64,000 nt of DNA from Vibrio cyclitrophicus (GTDB taxonomy: Bacteria; Pseudomonadota; Gammaproteobacteria; Enterobacterales; Vibrionaceae): assembly GCA_023206055.1 (NCBI GenBank), contig CP065367.1, positions 1,302,001 to 1,366,000 on the forward strand. Direction: 5' to 3'. Positions 33,347-41,977 of the stretch are shown piece by piece. The notes below the pieces were generated by a model. It was given only the letters and a program-made list of their open reading frames with translations, was not told the origin of the DNA and did no database searches. The translations under genes were made by a program, and so were the position numbers. The number at the start of each line of letters is the position of its first letter. The first letter of the stretch is position 1.

Positions 33347-33607
33347 TTACTTCAGCGGGTCATTGTCCGGCAGTGCTTTATGAAGCCATAGTGCTAAACG
33401 CTTCTTAATGTTCGCGCCATCAAGCTTATCGTCAGGTAACGGAGTGATCTGATTGACTTCAACCAGAAACAAGTACACCGCTTTAACCTTTATCGGTTGG
33501 GATGAATTTGGCAAATCAAAACCTTGTAGCTTTGCCATCTTAAAACCGACTTCAACTGCTTTTTTTACCAGCTTATCTTCATTAATGATCTTCGCGGTTT
33601 TCGACAT
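33347..33607 (-). CDS. DUF5062 family protein
   Basis: An 86-aa soluble, lysine-rich protein that I recognise as the DUF5062 family found in vibrios and relatives. Conserved-looking features are the N-terminal helix with KLVKKAVEVGFKMAKLQGF (residues ~12-30), a central KVKAVYLFLVEVNQITPLPDD, and the C-terminal KKRLALWLHKALP. A GGAGATGAT ribosome site precedes the ATG at 33607. Single gene with its own terminator. No function is known for the family. Confidence 0.75.
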   Translation of the reverse strand: MSKTAKIINEDKLVKKAVEVGFKMAKLQGFDLPNSSQPIKVKAVYLFLVEVNQITPLPDDKLDGANIKKRLALWLHKALPDNDPLK

Positions 33608-34054
33608 ATCATCTCCATCATTTTTATCGAGTGAATACTGAGTATATCAAACCGAAAAATTCACAAGATCACTTCGCTCTCAATTTGAGGAGTCGATTTG
33701 ATAAATAACATAAAACGGACAACACGCTCTAAGCTGATTCTAATTCGACTGATATTTACGACATCAACAACTATACGCAAACGAGCTCTTAATAAAACAC
33801 TCAATAAATGAGATCTTAAGTCAAAAACTGAGAATCGAACAATATTTGACTTACGATTTTAAAACATACCGAATACTATGATTTCCATTAAAATTTTATG
33901 CACTTTCAAAAAAATCAATAAGCTCATGTTATTTAATTAGTTTTATAGTAGTTTGACTTAGTTCATATTTACTAAAGCCTTTTATAAACCACTATTTACA
34001 AAGCACTCAATAAGAAAATAGAATAAACCCACTAATATTATACTGGTGTTAAAA
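33608..34054. other. A+T-rich intergenic region
   Basis: About 440 bases without a credible gene; very A+T-rich, stop codons in all frames. It separates two small genes reading away from each other. Confidence 0.55.
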
Positions 34055-34270
34055 ATGCGTTACTTATGGGCTTCATTCTGTCATAAAAATCCTATTCCCG
34101 GACGAATCGTTCATATTCTTGTTATGTTAATAGCGTTAGCTTCTATTGTCGTACCATTGATTTCAAAAGATGCGACAACAATCTTAGTATCCCTGAGCGT
34201 GGCTTTGGTGTGCTTTGTGCTATTCGCATTCTTTGCACTCAGCGACAAAATGCGTTCAGGTATGCATTAA
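34055..34270 (+). CDS. Small two-helix membrane protein, hypothetical
   Basis: A 71-aa frame from ATG 34055 (a GTG three codons earlier is an alternative). Residues ~15-33 and ~40-60 are strongly hydrophobic, pointing to two transmembrane helices with a short KDATT loop and a basic tail. No clear ribosome site, and I recognise no family. A terminator follows about 75 bases after the stop, which supports a real transcript. The region before it is A+T-rich. Confidence 0.5.
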   Translation: MRYLWASFCHKNPIPGRIVHILVMLIALASIVVPLISKDATTILVSLSVALVCFVLFAFFALSDKMRSGMH

Positions 34271-34341
34271 TCAGCTAATCTACCCTCTATTCACAAAGCA
34301 TTCTCTTTTTCTAAAACTCATTATAAAATGCTGGTTACCGG

Positions 34342-34378
34342 ATACAGAAAAGCCCAAAGTTATTAGCTTTGGGCTTTT
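34342..34378. terminator. Bidirectional terminator, left copy of a 37-bp repeat
   Basis: AAAGCCCAAAG / CTTTGGGCTTT stem with TTATTAG loop and flanking A4/T5 runs, between the small membrane protein gene and the end of the PTS operon. The same 37 bases recur at 40168-40204. Confidence 0.88.
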
Positions 34379-34410
34379 TGATACCAGTAATCATTAACTT
34401 AGCAACACGC

Positions 34411-35157
34411 TTAATATAAGTGTGCAAATTCTTCGATTTGACTCTTACCGCGCAATAATAAAAAGTTCAAAAATCGGGATGTTGAGGTAGTGATTATTTT
34501 GTCTTCTTCCACACCGTGCTTTTCAAGTAATGCTTTTACAAGACCCAAATGAGCGATCTCTTCACAGAAATGCGCATCAGAACCAGTAGTAAAGTAAACG
34601 CCAACTCGCTTGCCGATCTCGACAATTTTTGAGCATCGCACATCGCTTCCTTTTCGGCTCTTGCCTGTCAATGACGTATTGTTCACTTCAATCGCAACAT
34701 TGTGCTCCTTTGCGCACAGCAGAACCGCTTCCATATCGAACTTGTAGTTTGGGTTCCCTAAGTGCCCTAGCACATCAACTTTGCCACTCTTAATGACGTT
34801 CATTAACGCCTGTGTATGTTCTTGTTCCGTCGATGGCTTGATAACTGGCTCATGCAAGCTCGCAATCACCCAGTCTAAGTGTTGGTAAGAAGAGGGAGGA
34901 AGATCCAACTCTCCAGCAGTGTTCAGTGTGTTGGCTTCCACACCACGCAAGATACCTACATCGTGCAGAAAGCGGGGCAAAATCCTTTGGTTATTGAAAA
35001 ACCAGTAGTGGGGGGCTCCCGGCATTTCAGGAGCATGATCCGTTGTACAAAGGAGTTTTAGCCCCTTATTTTTCGATGCCAGAGCATTTTCGATAATGGT
35101 GCTATAGGCATGGCCACTTGCCAATGTATGAGTATGGCTGTCGACAACAATCTCCAT
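34411..35157 (-). CDS. PHP domain phosphatase, YcdX-like
   Basis: A 248-aa metal-dependent hydrolase of the PHP family, YcdX branch (trinuclear zinc phosphatase). Motifs: DSHTHT at residues 6-11, CTTDHAPEMPGAPH near 37-50, LRGVEANT near 70, DWVIASLHEP near 96, LGHLGNP near 130, IEVNNTSL near 150 and GSDAHF near 190; these give the His, Asp and Glu metal ligands. It is the last gene of the cmt-type PTS operon, 20 bases after the YggC-like kinase gene, and is closed by the 34342-34378 terminator. A role in dephosphorylating the sugar phosphate made by this pathway is possible. In E. coli the comparable operon holds the FBPase-like yggF, which is missing here. Confidence 0.88.
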   Translation of the reverse strand: MEIVVDSHTHTLASGHAYSTIIENALASKNKGLKLLCTTDHAPEMPGAPHYWFFNNQRILPRFLHDVGILRGVEANTLNTAGELDLPPSSYQHLDWVIASLHEPVIKPSTEQEHTQALMNVIKSGKVDVLGHLGNPNYKFDMEAVLLCAKEHNVAIEVNNTSLTGKSRKGSDVRCSKIVEIGKRVGVYFTTGSDAHFCEEIAHLGLVKALLEKHGVEEDKIITTSTSRFLNFLLLRGKSQIEEFAHLY

Positions 35158-35177
35158 TGTCTGACCTCCTAAATTGT

Positions 35178-35912
35178 TTAATTGATTTGAAACGAACCGT
35201 CTTGATTCATGAAGAGTGTTAGGTCTGCAGGGATAGAATGATCTAACACTTTATCGACGTTTTTTGAGTCTGAATTTTTATAGAACTCGACCGCCTCTTC
35301 TAATCTGGTACCACCTCGCACCTTGCGGTTTACTAAACGCTCTTCGAGGAACTTAGCGTCGGTGTCGATGAATATGGTAAAATCAGCCAACTCATGTAAC
35401 CCATTCCAAACCGGCTCATTCAGTAACAACCAGTTGCCTTCAATTACGACAATGTCCTTGTCTACCGAAATTGCGTCATCCACAGGATCATGAAGGTTTC
35501 TATCGTAGTATGGCCACGTAGGATTTTTTACTTTCAGCTGTTTCAACTTATCGATCAACGAGGTTAAATTGAAAGTCTCATGAGAACCTTTAATCGTGCG
35601 GAGTTCGATTTTTTCATCACCGCGCTCAATGTAATTTGAATCTAAGATTTCATTCGGATAGTGAAAGCCATCAAAAGGAAGCACTTGAAGAGGCTCAACC
35701 CCACTTTCTTGCTGCGATAGGTGTTCCCAAAAAGCGGCTAACGTTGACTTTCCACTGCCAGGAGGTGCACACAGAAAGATGATCGTACGTTCATCCTTTT
35801 GTTTGAAAAGTCTCGTGAACCTTTCTACGAGCGGCTTGTGAATTTGATCAATATCTTGATCTGGAAATGTAGCTTCGGTTTCAAAACCACTGACATTTAG
35901 GGAAACTTTCAT
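35178..35912 (-). CDS. yggC: P-loop kinase, YggC-like
   Basis: A 244-aa P-loop NTPase of the uridine/pantothenate-kinase-like fold, resembling E. coli YggC. Walker A is APPGSGKST near residue 50. PFDGFHYPN near 85 and YYDRNLHDP near 142 are substrate-side motifs seen in YggC-type and nucleoside or sugar kinases. IVVIEGNWLLLNEP near 157 is the strand and lid with the catalytic acid, and RKVRGGTRLEEA near 200 is the lid. ATG at 35912 has AAGG six bases before it; a TTG two codons earlier is less likely. Two-base spacing to yggD. Probably phosphorylates a sugar or pathway intermediate; not shown. Confidence 0.85.
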   Translation of the reverse strand: MKVSLNVSGFETEATFPDQDIDQIHKPLVERFTRLFKQKDERTIIFLCAPPGSGKSTLAAFWEHLSQQESGVEPLQVLPFDGFHYPNEILDSNYIERGDEKIELRTIKGSHETFNLTSLIDKLKQLKVKNPTWPYYDRNLHDPVDDAISVDKDIVVIEGNWLLLNEPVWNGLHELADFTIFIDTDAKFLEERLVNRKVRGGTRLEEAVEFYKNSDSKNVDKVLDHSIPADLTLFMNQDGSFQIN

Positions 35913-35920
35913 GTTCAACC

Positions 35921-36481
35921 TTATCCTAATATCTCTTTCTCAATACTTTCTAACAAATTCTCGCAACAGAGTTTCAGCACTGTTTTAATCAGCGATTCAT
36001 AACGTGTTTGAGTGAATGAATCGAATGACGAGAATTTTAATTGGTTAATTGAATCTAAGTAGAAGCTATCTTTGCCTTTCGAGAGGTTTGATTGATTACT
36101 GATGAAGTCGTAAACCATGTCATCGCCAAATGTCAGCACTTGCGATTGCTTACTAGTGTATTCATACATTTGGTCGAATAAGCCAATATCTGCGTAGGTT
36201 TCCAAAGAGATCTTACCCATCGCAAACATCAATTTAGAGGCGACGTCGGTTGTCACAAGAGGCCCATCTTCTTTTAAAAGAGGCACGACGGCGTACTCCA
36301 TGACCAAAGCGTCTTGAACGAACACTTTCGGTAATAGCTTTTTAATTTTTTTGTTTATTAGCTTATTAGATACTTCAATCAGGCTGGTTGCGTTTTCGCA
36401 CTCTTCCAATACATCTAATAATTCATCTTGCAATAAAATATCAATTACCTCATGACGTTGTGGTGGCAATTGAGCCACCAC
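35921..36481 (-). CDS. yggD: MtlR/YggD family regulator
   Basis: A 186-aa all-helical protein of the MtlR family (mannitol operon repressor and E. coli YggD). It has no HTH; the family acts on PTS operons by a mechanism not based on direct DNA binding in the solved structures. Typical parts are LPPQRHEVIDILLQDELLDVLEECENATS over residues 5-33 and the DALVMEYAVVPLLKEDGPL stretch near 60. Start is taken as GTG at 36481, only 15 bases after the yggP stop, and lacks a strong ribosome site, so translation may be coupled. By position it controls the cmt-type operon. Confidence 0.85.
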   Translation of the reverse strand: MVAQLPPQRHEVIDILLQDELLDVLEECENATSLIEVSNKLINKKIKKLLPKVFVQDALVMEYAVVPLLKEDGPLVTTDVASKLMFAMGKISLETYADIGLFDQMYEYTSKQSQVLTFGDDMVYDFISNQSNLSKGKDSFYLDSINQLKFSSFDSFTQTRYESLIKTVLKLCCENLLESIEKEILG

Positions 36482-36496
36482 AATAGGTGAACCATA

Positions 36497-37768
36497 TTAA
36501 ACGGTTAGGCTCACATCATAAAATTCCAATAGTGCTTTTTCTGCTTGCTCATTCCAGACGTAATTGTTGGCTTTTACAATTTCATCTAATTCCAAGAAAA
36601 ACGGAGATTGATCAGCCAAGGTATGGAATTGGTCAATCGCTGTCAGCGGTAAGTTGATATGTGGATAAATCATCTTCTTACCACCAGGAATATCTAGCTG
36701 GTTTAATATCGTATGTGGAGCAGCTTCAAGGCCACCAACATGGGTAAGCATAAACGAAGGGTTAATCTTATTCGCTTCTGAAAGCTCAATAGATTCGACC
36801 ATGTCACCCGTAGAGCCACCCGAAGTTCCCACGATGTGAGTTGCTTCATAGTGAACATTGTAAAAGTTAAAGAGCACTTTGAATTGCTTATCTGTCGGAC
36901 CTGCAAAGAAGTTTAAACAACCATCATTACCTAGTAATTCATCTGCTTGTTCAAGTACTTGAGCGACAGCTGCATATACCATCACATCATCATAACCATT
37001 ACCGCCGTTCAACTGCTTAAGGTGAGCGACGGGATCATCTAACTTTGCCGTATTCACATAGAAGAGTTCAATACCGTTCTCTGCTGCTTTTGATACAGGA
37101 ATTAAGCTTTCAGCTCGTTCTAAACGCGCTTCGTCGATGTCGGTAACGACAATTCGGCTTGGTTTAACAGGACCGTTAATTGCGTAGTCAATCGCGCCGA
37201 TACCCATCGGGCCAGCACAAGCAAGAAGAGCCAACGAACCGCCCTCTTTGATACCCATTTGATGCTCATACATATAAGGCGTTGTGTGGTAGCTCGCGTG
37301 GAATGCCCCAATAATGCACGACATTGGCTCAGCCAAAGACGCGTTAGCATAATAAGAACTGTTGTATGGAAGAACACAATCTAAGTCGATAGCGATTTTA
37401 GGAATAACTGAGTATGTGGCATTACCACCAAAAGTTTCATAACTGTAGCCCGCAGAATAACCAGTTGGTAGCCCCATTGCTGGCTGTAGCACAAATGGTT
37501 CACCTGGCTTAAAGCGGTCTTGTAAGTTAGCACCCACTTCTATGATTACACCGGCATATTCGTGACCTGTCATCACTGGCACGTCTGCTATATCTTCAGG
37601 TACACGCTTATGATTACTTCCTAGTAACGCCGCTTTGTAAGTAGAAAGGCAGATGCTGTTCGAGATGTTCTTTACCAAAAGTTCATCATCAGAAATTGCT
37701 GGTAGATCGAACGTTCTAAGTCGAACATCTTTCTCACCACAGATAACAGCAGCAGTAGTTTGAGTCAT
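36497..37768 (-). CDS. yggP: Zinc-binding polyol dehydrogenase, YggP-like
   Basis: A 423-aa member of the medium-chain dehydrogenase family, like E. coli YggP. Visible are the GroES-like domain with VMTGHEYAGVIIEVG near residue 62 (catalytic His/Glu), AEPMSCIIGAFHASY near 155 (the Glu-containing switch region of sorbitol-type enzymes) and the nucleotide-binding stretch ALLACAGPMGIGAIDYAI near 190. Start MTQTTAAV at 37768 has GGAGAG six bases before the ATG. It follows cmtA by 47 bases. In the operon it would oxidise the imported, phosphorylated polyol (mannitol-1-P or a relative) to the keto sugar. Specificity unknown. Confidence 0.87.
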   Translation of the reverse strand: MTQTTAAVICGEKDVRLRTFDLPAISDDELLVKNISNSICLSTYKAALLGSNHKRVPEDIADVPVMTGHEYAGVIIEVGANLQDRFKPGEPFVLQPAMGLPTGYSAGYSYETFGGNATYSVIPKIAIDLDCVLPYNSSYYANASLAEPMSCIIGAFHASYHTTPYMYEHQMGIKEGGSLALLACAGPMGIGAIDYAINGPVKPSRIVVTDIDEARLERAESLIPVSKAAENGIELFYVNTAKLDDPVAHLKQLNGGNGYDDVMVYAAVAQVLEQADELLGNDGCLNFFAGPTDKQFKVLFNFYNVHYEATHIVGTSGGSTGDMVESIELSEANKINPSFMLTHVGGLEAAPHTILNQLDIPGGKKMIYPHINLPLTAIDQFHTLADQSPFFLELDEIVKANNYVWNEQAEKALLEFYDVSLTV

Positions 37769-37815
37769 GATTTTCTCTCCGAAAGTGGGACCACTGAGTG
37801 GCCCCAAAATTTAAA

Positions 37816-39228
37816 TTAAGCTTGTTGACCAATGGTGTTCATTAGGTTGTCTAATGCAGGGTCATGTAAGAAGTTCTTGATAGTGACGACTGGTAAGCCC
37901 GTTGCTTTAATCGCTCTATTCTCTAGGCTCTCGTGAGTAACCACCACATCGGCATCAGTTGGGACTTTTTCGATGGCAAAGTTTTTAACTTGAACATCGT
38001 AGCCAGCTTTTTCTAGTTTACGTTTGAAAGTCGATGCTCCCATGGCGCTTGAGCCCATTCCCGCATCACATGCAAAGGCAATAAATTTGATGTTCTTTGC
38101 TTCTTTTGGCTGTTCTGTTGAAGCCTGAGCTGATGCTTTTGCTACCACACCTTCTGCTTTCATATCTTTCATGTCGGTTATCGACTGTTCAAACTCGTCT
38201 TCTGATTGTTCTTTCTTGCTCACTTTCAGGATCGCACTTGCGACAAGGAAAGACACAACCGTTGCTGAAGCCACACCTGCGATGGTTGCGAAGAAGCTAC
38301 CTTTTGGTGTTAGTGCTAAGTAAGAGAAAATCGAGCCAGGACTAGGGCCAGCAACCAGACCACCATCAAGTAGGTTGAACGTGGCAATACCTGTCGCCGC
38401 ACCAGCAATCATCGCAACAATCATGATTGGCTTCATTAGCACGTATGGGAAGTACAGCTCATGGATACCACCGAAGAAGTGAATGATGATTGCACTTGGT
38501 GCTGATTTCTTACTTAGACCTTGACCAAATTTCGCGTAAGCCAAAAGCATACCTAGGCCAGGACCTGGGTTTGACGCCACCATAAAGAAGATCGATTTGC
38601 CCGTTTCCGCCGCCGCTTGCAGACCTAATGGGTAGTAAATACCTTGGTCGATAGCATTGTTTAGGAACAGTACTTTTGCTGGTTCATTAATAATGGCAAG
38701 TAACGGTAGAAAACCAGTTGCTACAAGCGCTTCGATACCCGATTTAACGAATAGGTTCGCAGCAGTCACAGCAGGACCAACAATCGCGTAAGCAAATAGA
38801 CACATCAACATGCCGAAGATGCCTAGCGAGAAGTTGTTTACCACCATCTCAAAACCTGAAGGGATCTTGTCTTGTAAGCGTTTATCAATTTGAACGATCA
38901 CCCAGCCACTCAATGGACCCATGATCATTGCGCCAACAAACATTGGAATCTCAGCGCCAGCGATAACACCCATGGTACCTATCGCACCAGCAACTGCACC
39001 ACGCTTATCCCCGACAATTTGTCCACCGGTATAACCAATAAGCAGAGGAAGTAAATAAGTGATCATCGGGCCCACTAATTCACCAAAATATTCGTTAGGC
39101 ATCCAACCTGTTGGAATAAATAATGCTGTAATAAAGCCCCATGCGATGAAAGCTCCAATATTTGGCAATACCATCGCGGTCAGATGACCACCAAAAGATT
39201 GCACTTTTGCTCTTATATTTGTAGACAC
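37816..39228 (-). CDS. cmtA: PTS mannitol-type EIICB (CmtA-like)
   Basis: A 470-aa inner-membrane phosphotransferase permease with fused IIB, like E. coli CmtA and the IICB part of MtlA. Residues ~15-340 are the IIC domain with about eight helices and the substrate motif FFGGIHELYFPYV near 257. A charged, Ala/Gln-rich linker follows. The IIB domain begins at ~375 with the phosphorylation Cys387 in CDAGMGSSAMGAS. No IIA domain is fused; IIA is the separate cmtB gene, 29 bases upstream. It takes up and phosphorylates mannitol or a similar polyol. The usual MtlA has an added C-terminal IIA, so this is the cryptic-mannitol (Cmt) form. Confidence 0.93.
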   Translation of the reverse strand: MSTNIRAKVQSFGGHLTAMVLPNIGAFIAWGFITALFIPTGWMPNEYFGELVGPMITYLLPLLIGYTGGQIVGDKRGAVAGAIGTMGVIAGAEIPMFVGAMIMGPLSGWVIVQIDKRLQDKIPSGFEMVVNNFSLGIFGMLMCLFAYAIVGPAVTAANLFVKSGIEALVATGFLPLLAIINEPAKVLFLNNAIDQGIYYPLGLQAAAETGKSIFFMVASNPGPGLGMLLAYAKFGQGLSKKSAPSAIIIHFFGGIHELYFPYVLMKPIMIVAMIAGAATGIATFNLLDGGLVAGPSPGSIFSYLALTPKGSFFATIAGVASATVVSFLVASAILKVSKKEQSEDEFEQSITDMKDMKAEGVVAKASAQASTEQPKEAKNIKFIAFACDAGMGSSAMGASTFKRKLEKAGYDVQVKNFAIEKVPTDADVVVTHESLENRAIKATGLPVVTIKNFLHDPALDNLMNTIGQQA

Positions 39229-39257
39229 GGTATATTCCTTATTTTCAAAGGTTATTC

Positions 39258-39701
39258 TTAGTAACTTTTAATAATTTCAAGTACGTCAGCTTTTGAAGAT
39301 GAAGCCGCCAGCTTGGCAATATTTTCTTCATCAACTAACATTTCACTAAGTGCTTGAATAACCTCAATGTGTGTATCTGAATCCTTTGCAGCTAATGTTA
39401 ATAAGACATTCGCTGGTCCCATTTCTGAACCGAAATCAACTGGGGTTGAAAAAACGTGGATACCCAACCCAGTCTTTAGTACACCTGCTTCTGGACGGGC
39501 ATGAGGCATAGCAATGCCTGGACAAAGAACATAGTAAGGTCCATTATCATGCGTTGACTGAATGATCGCGTCTGCGTAGTTATCGGTAACGTAACCTTTA
39601 TCTTGCAAATAACGAGTTGTTTCTTTAACTGCATCTTCCCACTTATATTCAGAGTGGTTAATGACATCAATTAAGTCGTGGTCAATAAGGTCATAAAGCA
39701 T
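39258..39701 (-). CDS. cmtB: PTS mannitol/fructose-type EIIA (CmtB-like)
   Basis: A 147-aa soluble phosphocarrier of the PTS EIIA-2 (mannitol/fructose) family. The phosphorylated His is His67 in GIAMPHARPEAGV; helices and strands before and after fit the fold (LGIHVFSTPVDFG near 80, EVIQALSEML near 115). It receives phosphate from HPr and passes it to the IIB domain of the next gene. First gene of the operon; the CRP-like site at 39782-39797 lies 81-96 bases before its start, so expression is probably under catabolite control. The order cmtB-cmtA-yggP-yggD-yggC follows the E. coli cluster. Confidence 0.93.
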   Translation of the reverse strand: MLYDLIDHDLIDVINHSEYKWEDAVKETTRYLQDKGYVTDNYADAIIQSTHDNGPYYVLCPGIAMPHARPEAGVLKTGLGIHVFSTPVDFGSEMGPANVLLTLAAKDSDTHIEVIQALSEMLVDEENIAKLAASSSKADVLEIIKSY

Positions 39702-39781
39702 AATATATCCCAGTTATTCTTGTTCGTTGTTGTTGGGATTATTATCAGTGGAAGTTGTCGAATCGAGAAACGGCAAAGAAA

Positions 39782-39797
39782 TGTGACTTTAATCACC
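39782..39797. promoter_or_regulatory. CRP site upstream of cmtB
   Basis: TGTGA-CTTTAA-TCACC, nine of ten consensus bases of TGTGA-N6-TCACA with correct spacing, in the promoter region of a PTS operon, where CRP-cAMP activation is expected. Confidence 0.8.
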
Positions 39798-40167
39798 CAT
39801 AAATAGCTGTCAATCGGATATTTCTGCGCCACCCCTCAAATTCAAACCGTAATTAAATGACAAATTTACAATTAAAAACAAGTCAACAGTTTAAGTTTGA
39901 CAATAGACCCAATTAATAAAGTTAATTAAAAACAACAAAATGAGATGTGAGTTCAGATTAGCCAGTTGACCATAAGTTAAATGTGATGATGGTTATGTTT
40001 ACATTCGTAAAACAAGGAATGTAACACGTTAAAATCAGTGACCGAGATCGCGTATGAAATCGAAGCACCATTAACCTGAAAGTTTACGACATAGCAAGCT
40101 GCTAACTCACTCATCCAACCTCACGATATACAAACGACTTGAATAAAAAAGTAAGACGAAGCACCAA

Positions 40168-40204
40168 ATACAGAAAAGCCCAAAGTTATTAGCTTTGGGC
40201 TTTT
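40168..40204. terminator. Bidirectional terminator, right copy of a 37-bp repeat
   Basis: Same sequence as 34342-34378, here 41 bases after the qnr stop, with the stem AAAGCCCAAAG / CTTTGGGCTTT. It ends the qnr transcript. Confidence 0.87.
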
Positions 40205-40244
40205 CTTCTAGCAACTGTGGTTGATTACAACCGAGTGATACGAA

Positions 40245-40901
40245 TCAATCAGGCATTACAACAATACCCATGCTTTCAAGTAGTTGCTCTTGCTGCCAAG
40301 CCACAATTTTAATTCCAGATGTATCGACCTTACGAGGATCTAAACCGTCTAACTCAGCATGGCACAAGTTCGCGCCTTGCATGCTGAACTGCCCCCATAC
40401 ATCTTCCGAGAACACACCACGGCTAAGATCAGACTCTTTCAGTGATGCACCGGCAAGGTAAGTGCCTATCCAGCGGTTTTCAAACAGCTCGCACTTCTCT
40501 AAGCAAGCTTGCTCCAAGTTGGCATAAGACAGGTTACAGCCCGTGATATACGCCGAGCAAAAATACATCCGGTTGCTGACTTGGTTAGCGAAATTGGTGC
40601 GAGTGAAGTTCGCCCCTTTCAAGTCGCAATCACGTAGCTCAATACCATAGCAATTTGCGTTACTAAAATTCGCCATGGCGAGCTGACAATTCTGAAAACT
40701 TGCATCACGCAAATCTGCAACATCGAAGCGGCAACCCTCTATATCGCCTTGCTCGATGAACTTACAATTGATAAACGTTGCATCGCGTAAATTCGAACGC
40801 CTAAAGTCACATCGGATAAAAGTGCATGATGTAAATGTCATTTCAGACAGATCTTGCTGAGCAAAACTATGGTGATGATACGTGCTGTTATTGGTGTCCA
40901 T
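40245..40901 (-). CDS. qnr: Qnr pentapeptide-repeat protein (QnrS/QnrVS-like)
   Basis: A 218-aa protein built of pentapeptide repeats (A/C-D/N-L/F-X-X), exactly the length of Qnr proteins. It matches what I recall of plasmid QnrS1 in most positions, for example FIRCDFRRSNLRDATF, CKFIEQGDIEGC, SNRMYFCSAYITGCNLSYANLE and the C-terminal LDPRKVDTSGIKI. The double right-handed beta-helix, with its two loops (around residues 46-53 and 102-113), binds DNA gyrase and topoisomerase IV and lowers quinolone binding. Vibrio splendidus is a known source of QnrS-type genes. There is a strong AGGGGG ribosome site but no visible LexA box, unlike qnrB. The gene is chromosomal: no integron, transposon or plasmid feature adjoins it. 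Confidence 0.95.
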   Translation of the reverse strand: MDTNNSTYHHHSFAQQDLSEMTFTSCTFIRCDFRRSNLRDATFINCKFIEQGDIEGCRFDVADLRDASFQNCQLAMANFSNANCYGIELRDCDLKGANFTRTNFANQVSNRMYFCSAYITGCNLSYANLEQACLEKCELFENRWIGTYLAGASLKESDLSRGVFSEDVWGQFSMQGANLCHAELDGLDPRKVDTSGIKIVAWQQEQLLESMGIVVMPD

Positions 40902-41240
40902 TTAGCCCCCTACAGAAATTAAGCTAAGACTACCACTGCGATCTTAAGAAAACACTAAATTAAAAACTAACAAAAACAGCAACTTAAAACACCCGAATTT
41001 AGCCATTTTAAGGCATCAAACAAGCACTTAAAGGGTATTGTTTTCGTTTTATAGAACGCGTTTATGCTGAAAATAGTTTTAAGCGTTAGGGAGAATTATG
41101 GGGCGATAGATAAAATAGGAAAACGATAAGATATCGACATGACTATACAGTCACATCGACCATGAAAACACTCCCCCTAGTGTTCGAGAGTTTCAATAGG
41201 TAAGCTTAGACATCCAATCTAATAACTCGAACGCAGGGTC
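40902..41240. other. Intergenic region between qnr and Sel1 genes
   Basis: 339 bases, no gene. It contains the qnr promoter region (AGGGGG ribosome site directly upstream of the start). No SOS box or attC site was found. Confidence 0.55.
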
Positions 41241-41609
41241 TTATTCTTGCGCCGCAGCCTTACCCACCCACGCAAAAGCTTCTTCTTGATCCGCCTTAAC
41301 TCCACTCCCAGAAAAATACATCAGTCCAAGCTGCATCTGAGCTTGAGGGCTACCGTTCTTGGCAGCGATTTCAAACCACTCTGCTGATTTCTCAACATTT
41401 TCTTCAATGCCGTCGCCACTCAAATAGGAGTATGCCACCGAAAGTTGGGCTTCCAAGTCCCCGTTGTAGGCTTCATTTAATAAATGTACAACACCTTCAT
41501 GCTCTACAGATTGAACCAAGCTACTTTGATGGCCGTTGCTTTGGTTTGTCCAAAATATCGCACTCAGAATACCAACTAACACAATGATACTTAAACGTTT
41601 ATTGATCAT
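41241..41609 (-). CDS. Sel1-repeat protein, exported or membrane-anchored
   Basis: A 122-aa protein. Residues ~5-22 are a hydrophobic signal or anchor; residues ~40-120 hold two Sel1-like (TPR-related) repeats, seen as LNEAYNGDLEAQLSVAYSY and WFEIAAKNGSPQAQMQLGL, with the spacing Ala-X7-Gly-X3-Ala. Such repeats mediate protein contacts, often in the envelope. Single gene with no partner in sight. The start at 41609 is followed upstream by A+T-rich non-coding DNA. Specific function unknown. Confidence 0.75.
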   Translation of the reverse strand: MINKRLSIIVLVGILSAIFWTNQSNGHQSSLVQSVEHEGVVHLLNEAYNGDLEAQLSVAYSYLSGDGIEENVEKSAEWFEIAAKNGSPQAQMQLGLMYFSGSGVKADQEEAFAWVGKAAAQE

Positions 41610-41977
41610 TTACCCCCCCTAAGGAATTAAAACCTCAACGTCCCTGTTGAATAAGTTAGATAAAAAATAGAAACGGAATAATGATGAATAAACTCGATAG
41701 CAATACGTTTTCAATTTTCATAATAAAATCTCTAATTTATGTGAAAGAAGGACTAAATGGGATGAGTAAACAATACCAAAAACAAACCGGTCGGTCCATG
41801 GGATCTCTGTCAAAGGTATGTCAATAGATGAGATATCAAAACTTAATCAAGCAAATCAAAAAATGGCTTAGTCGGTTGATAGATAGAAATGAGATAAAGG
41901 GTAGATCGAAAATGGCCGCTTAAAGCGACCATCAAATATTCTTATATTGTTTTTAAAGAATTAAATCAGTTTCCAGA
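41610..41977. other. A+T-rich intergenic region
   Basis: 368 bases without a gene I can support. A 48-codon plus-strand frame at 41681-41827 is present but looks accidental. Confidence 0.5.

Larger units (their letters stand above)
39702..40244. promoter_or_regulatory. Promoter region of the cmt-type operon and shared intergenic DNA
   Basis: 543 bases with no gene. The left end holds the CRP-like site, the right end the 37-bp terminator repeat; between them lies A+T-rich DNA that includes a second CRP-like half (ATGTGATGATGG near 39981). Confidence 0.6.

Noticed and set aside
34342..40204. PTS block as a transposon
   Set aside because: No transposase, terminal inverted repeats or target duplication; the flanking repeats are terminator hairpins in direct orientation.
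40245..40901. qnr as an integron cassette
   Set aside because: No attC site lies beside it and it is 35 kb from attI.
41681..41827. 48-codon plus-strand frame in the gap before the Sel1 gene
   Set aside because: Weak ribosome site, A+T-rich DNA, no recognisable family and no terminator; likely accidental.
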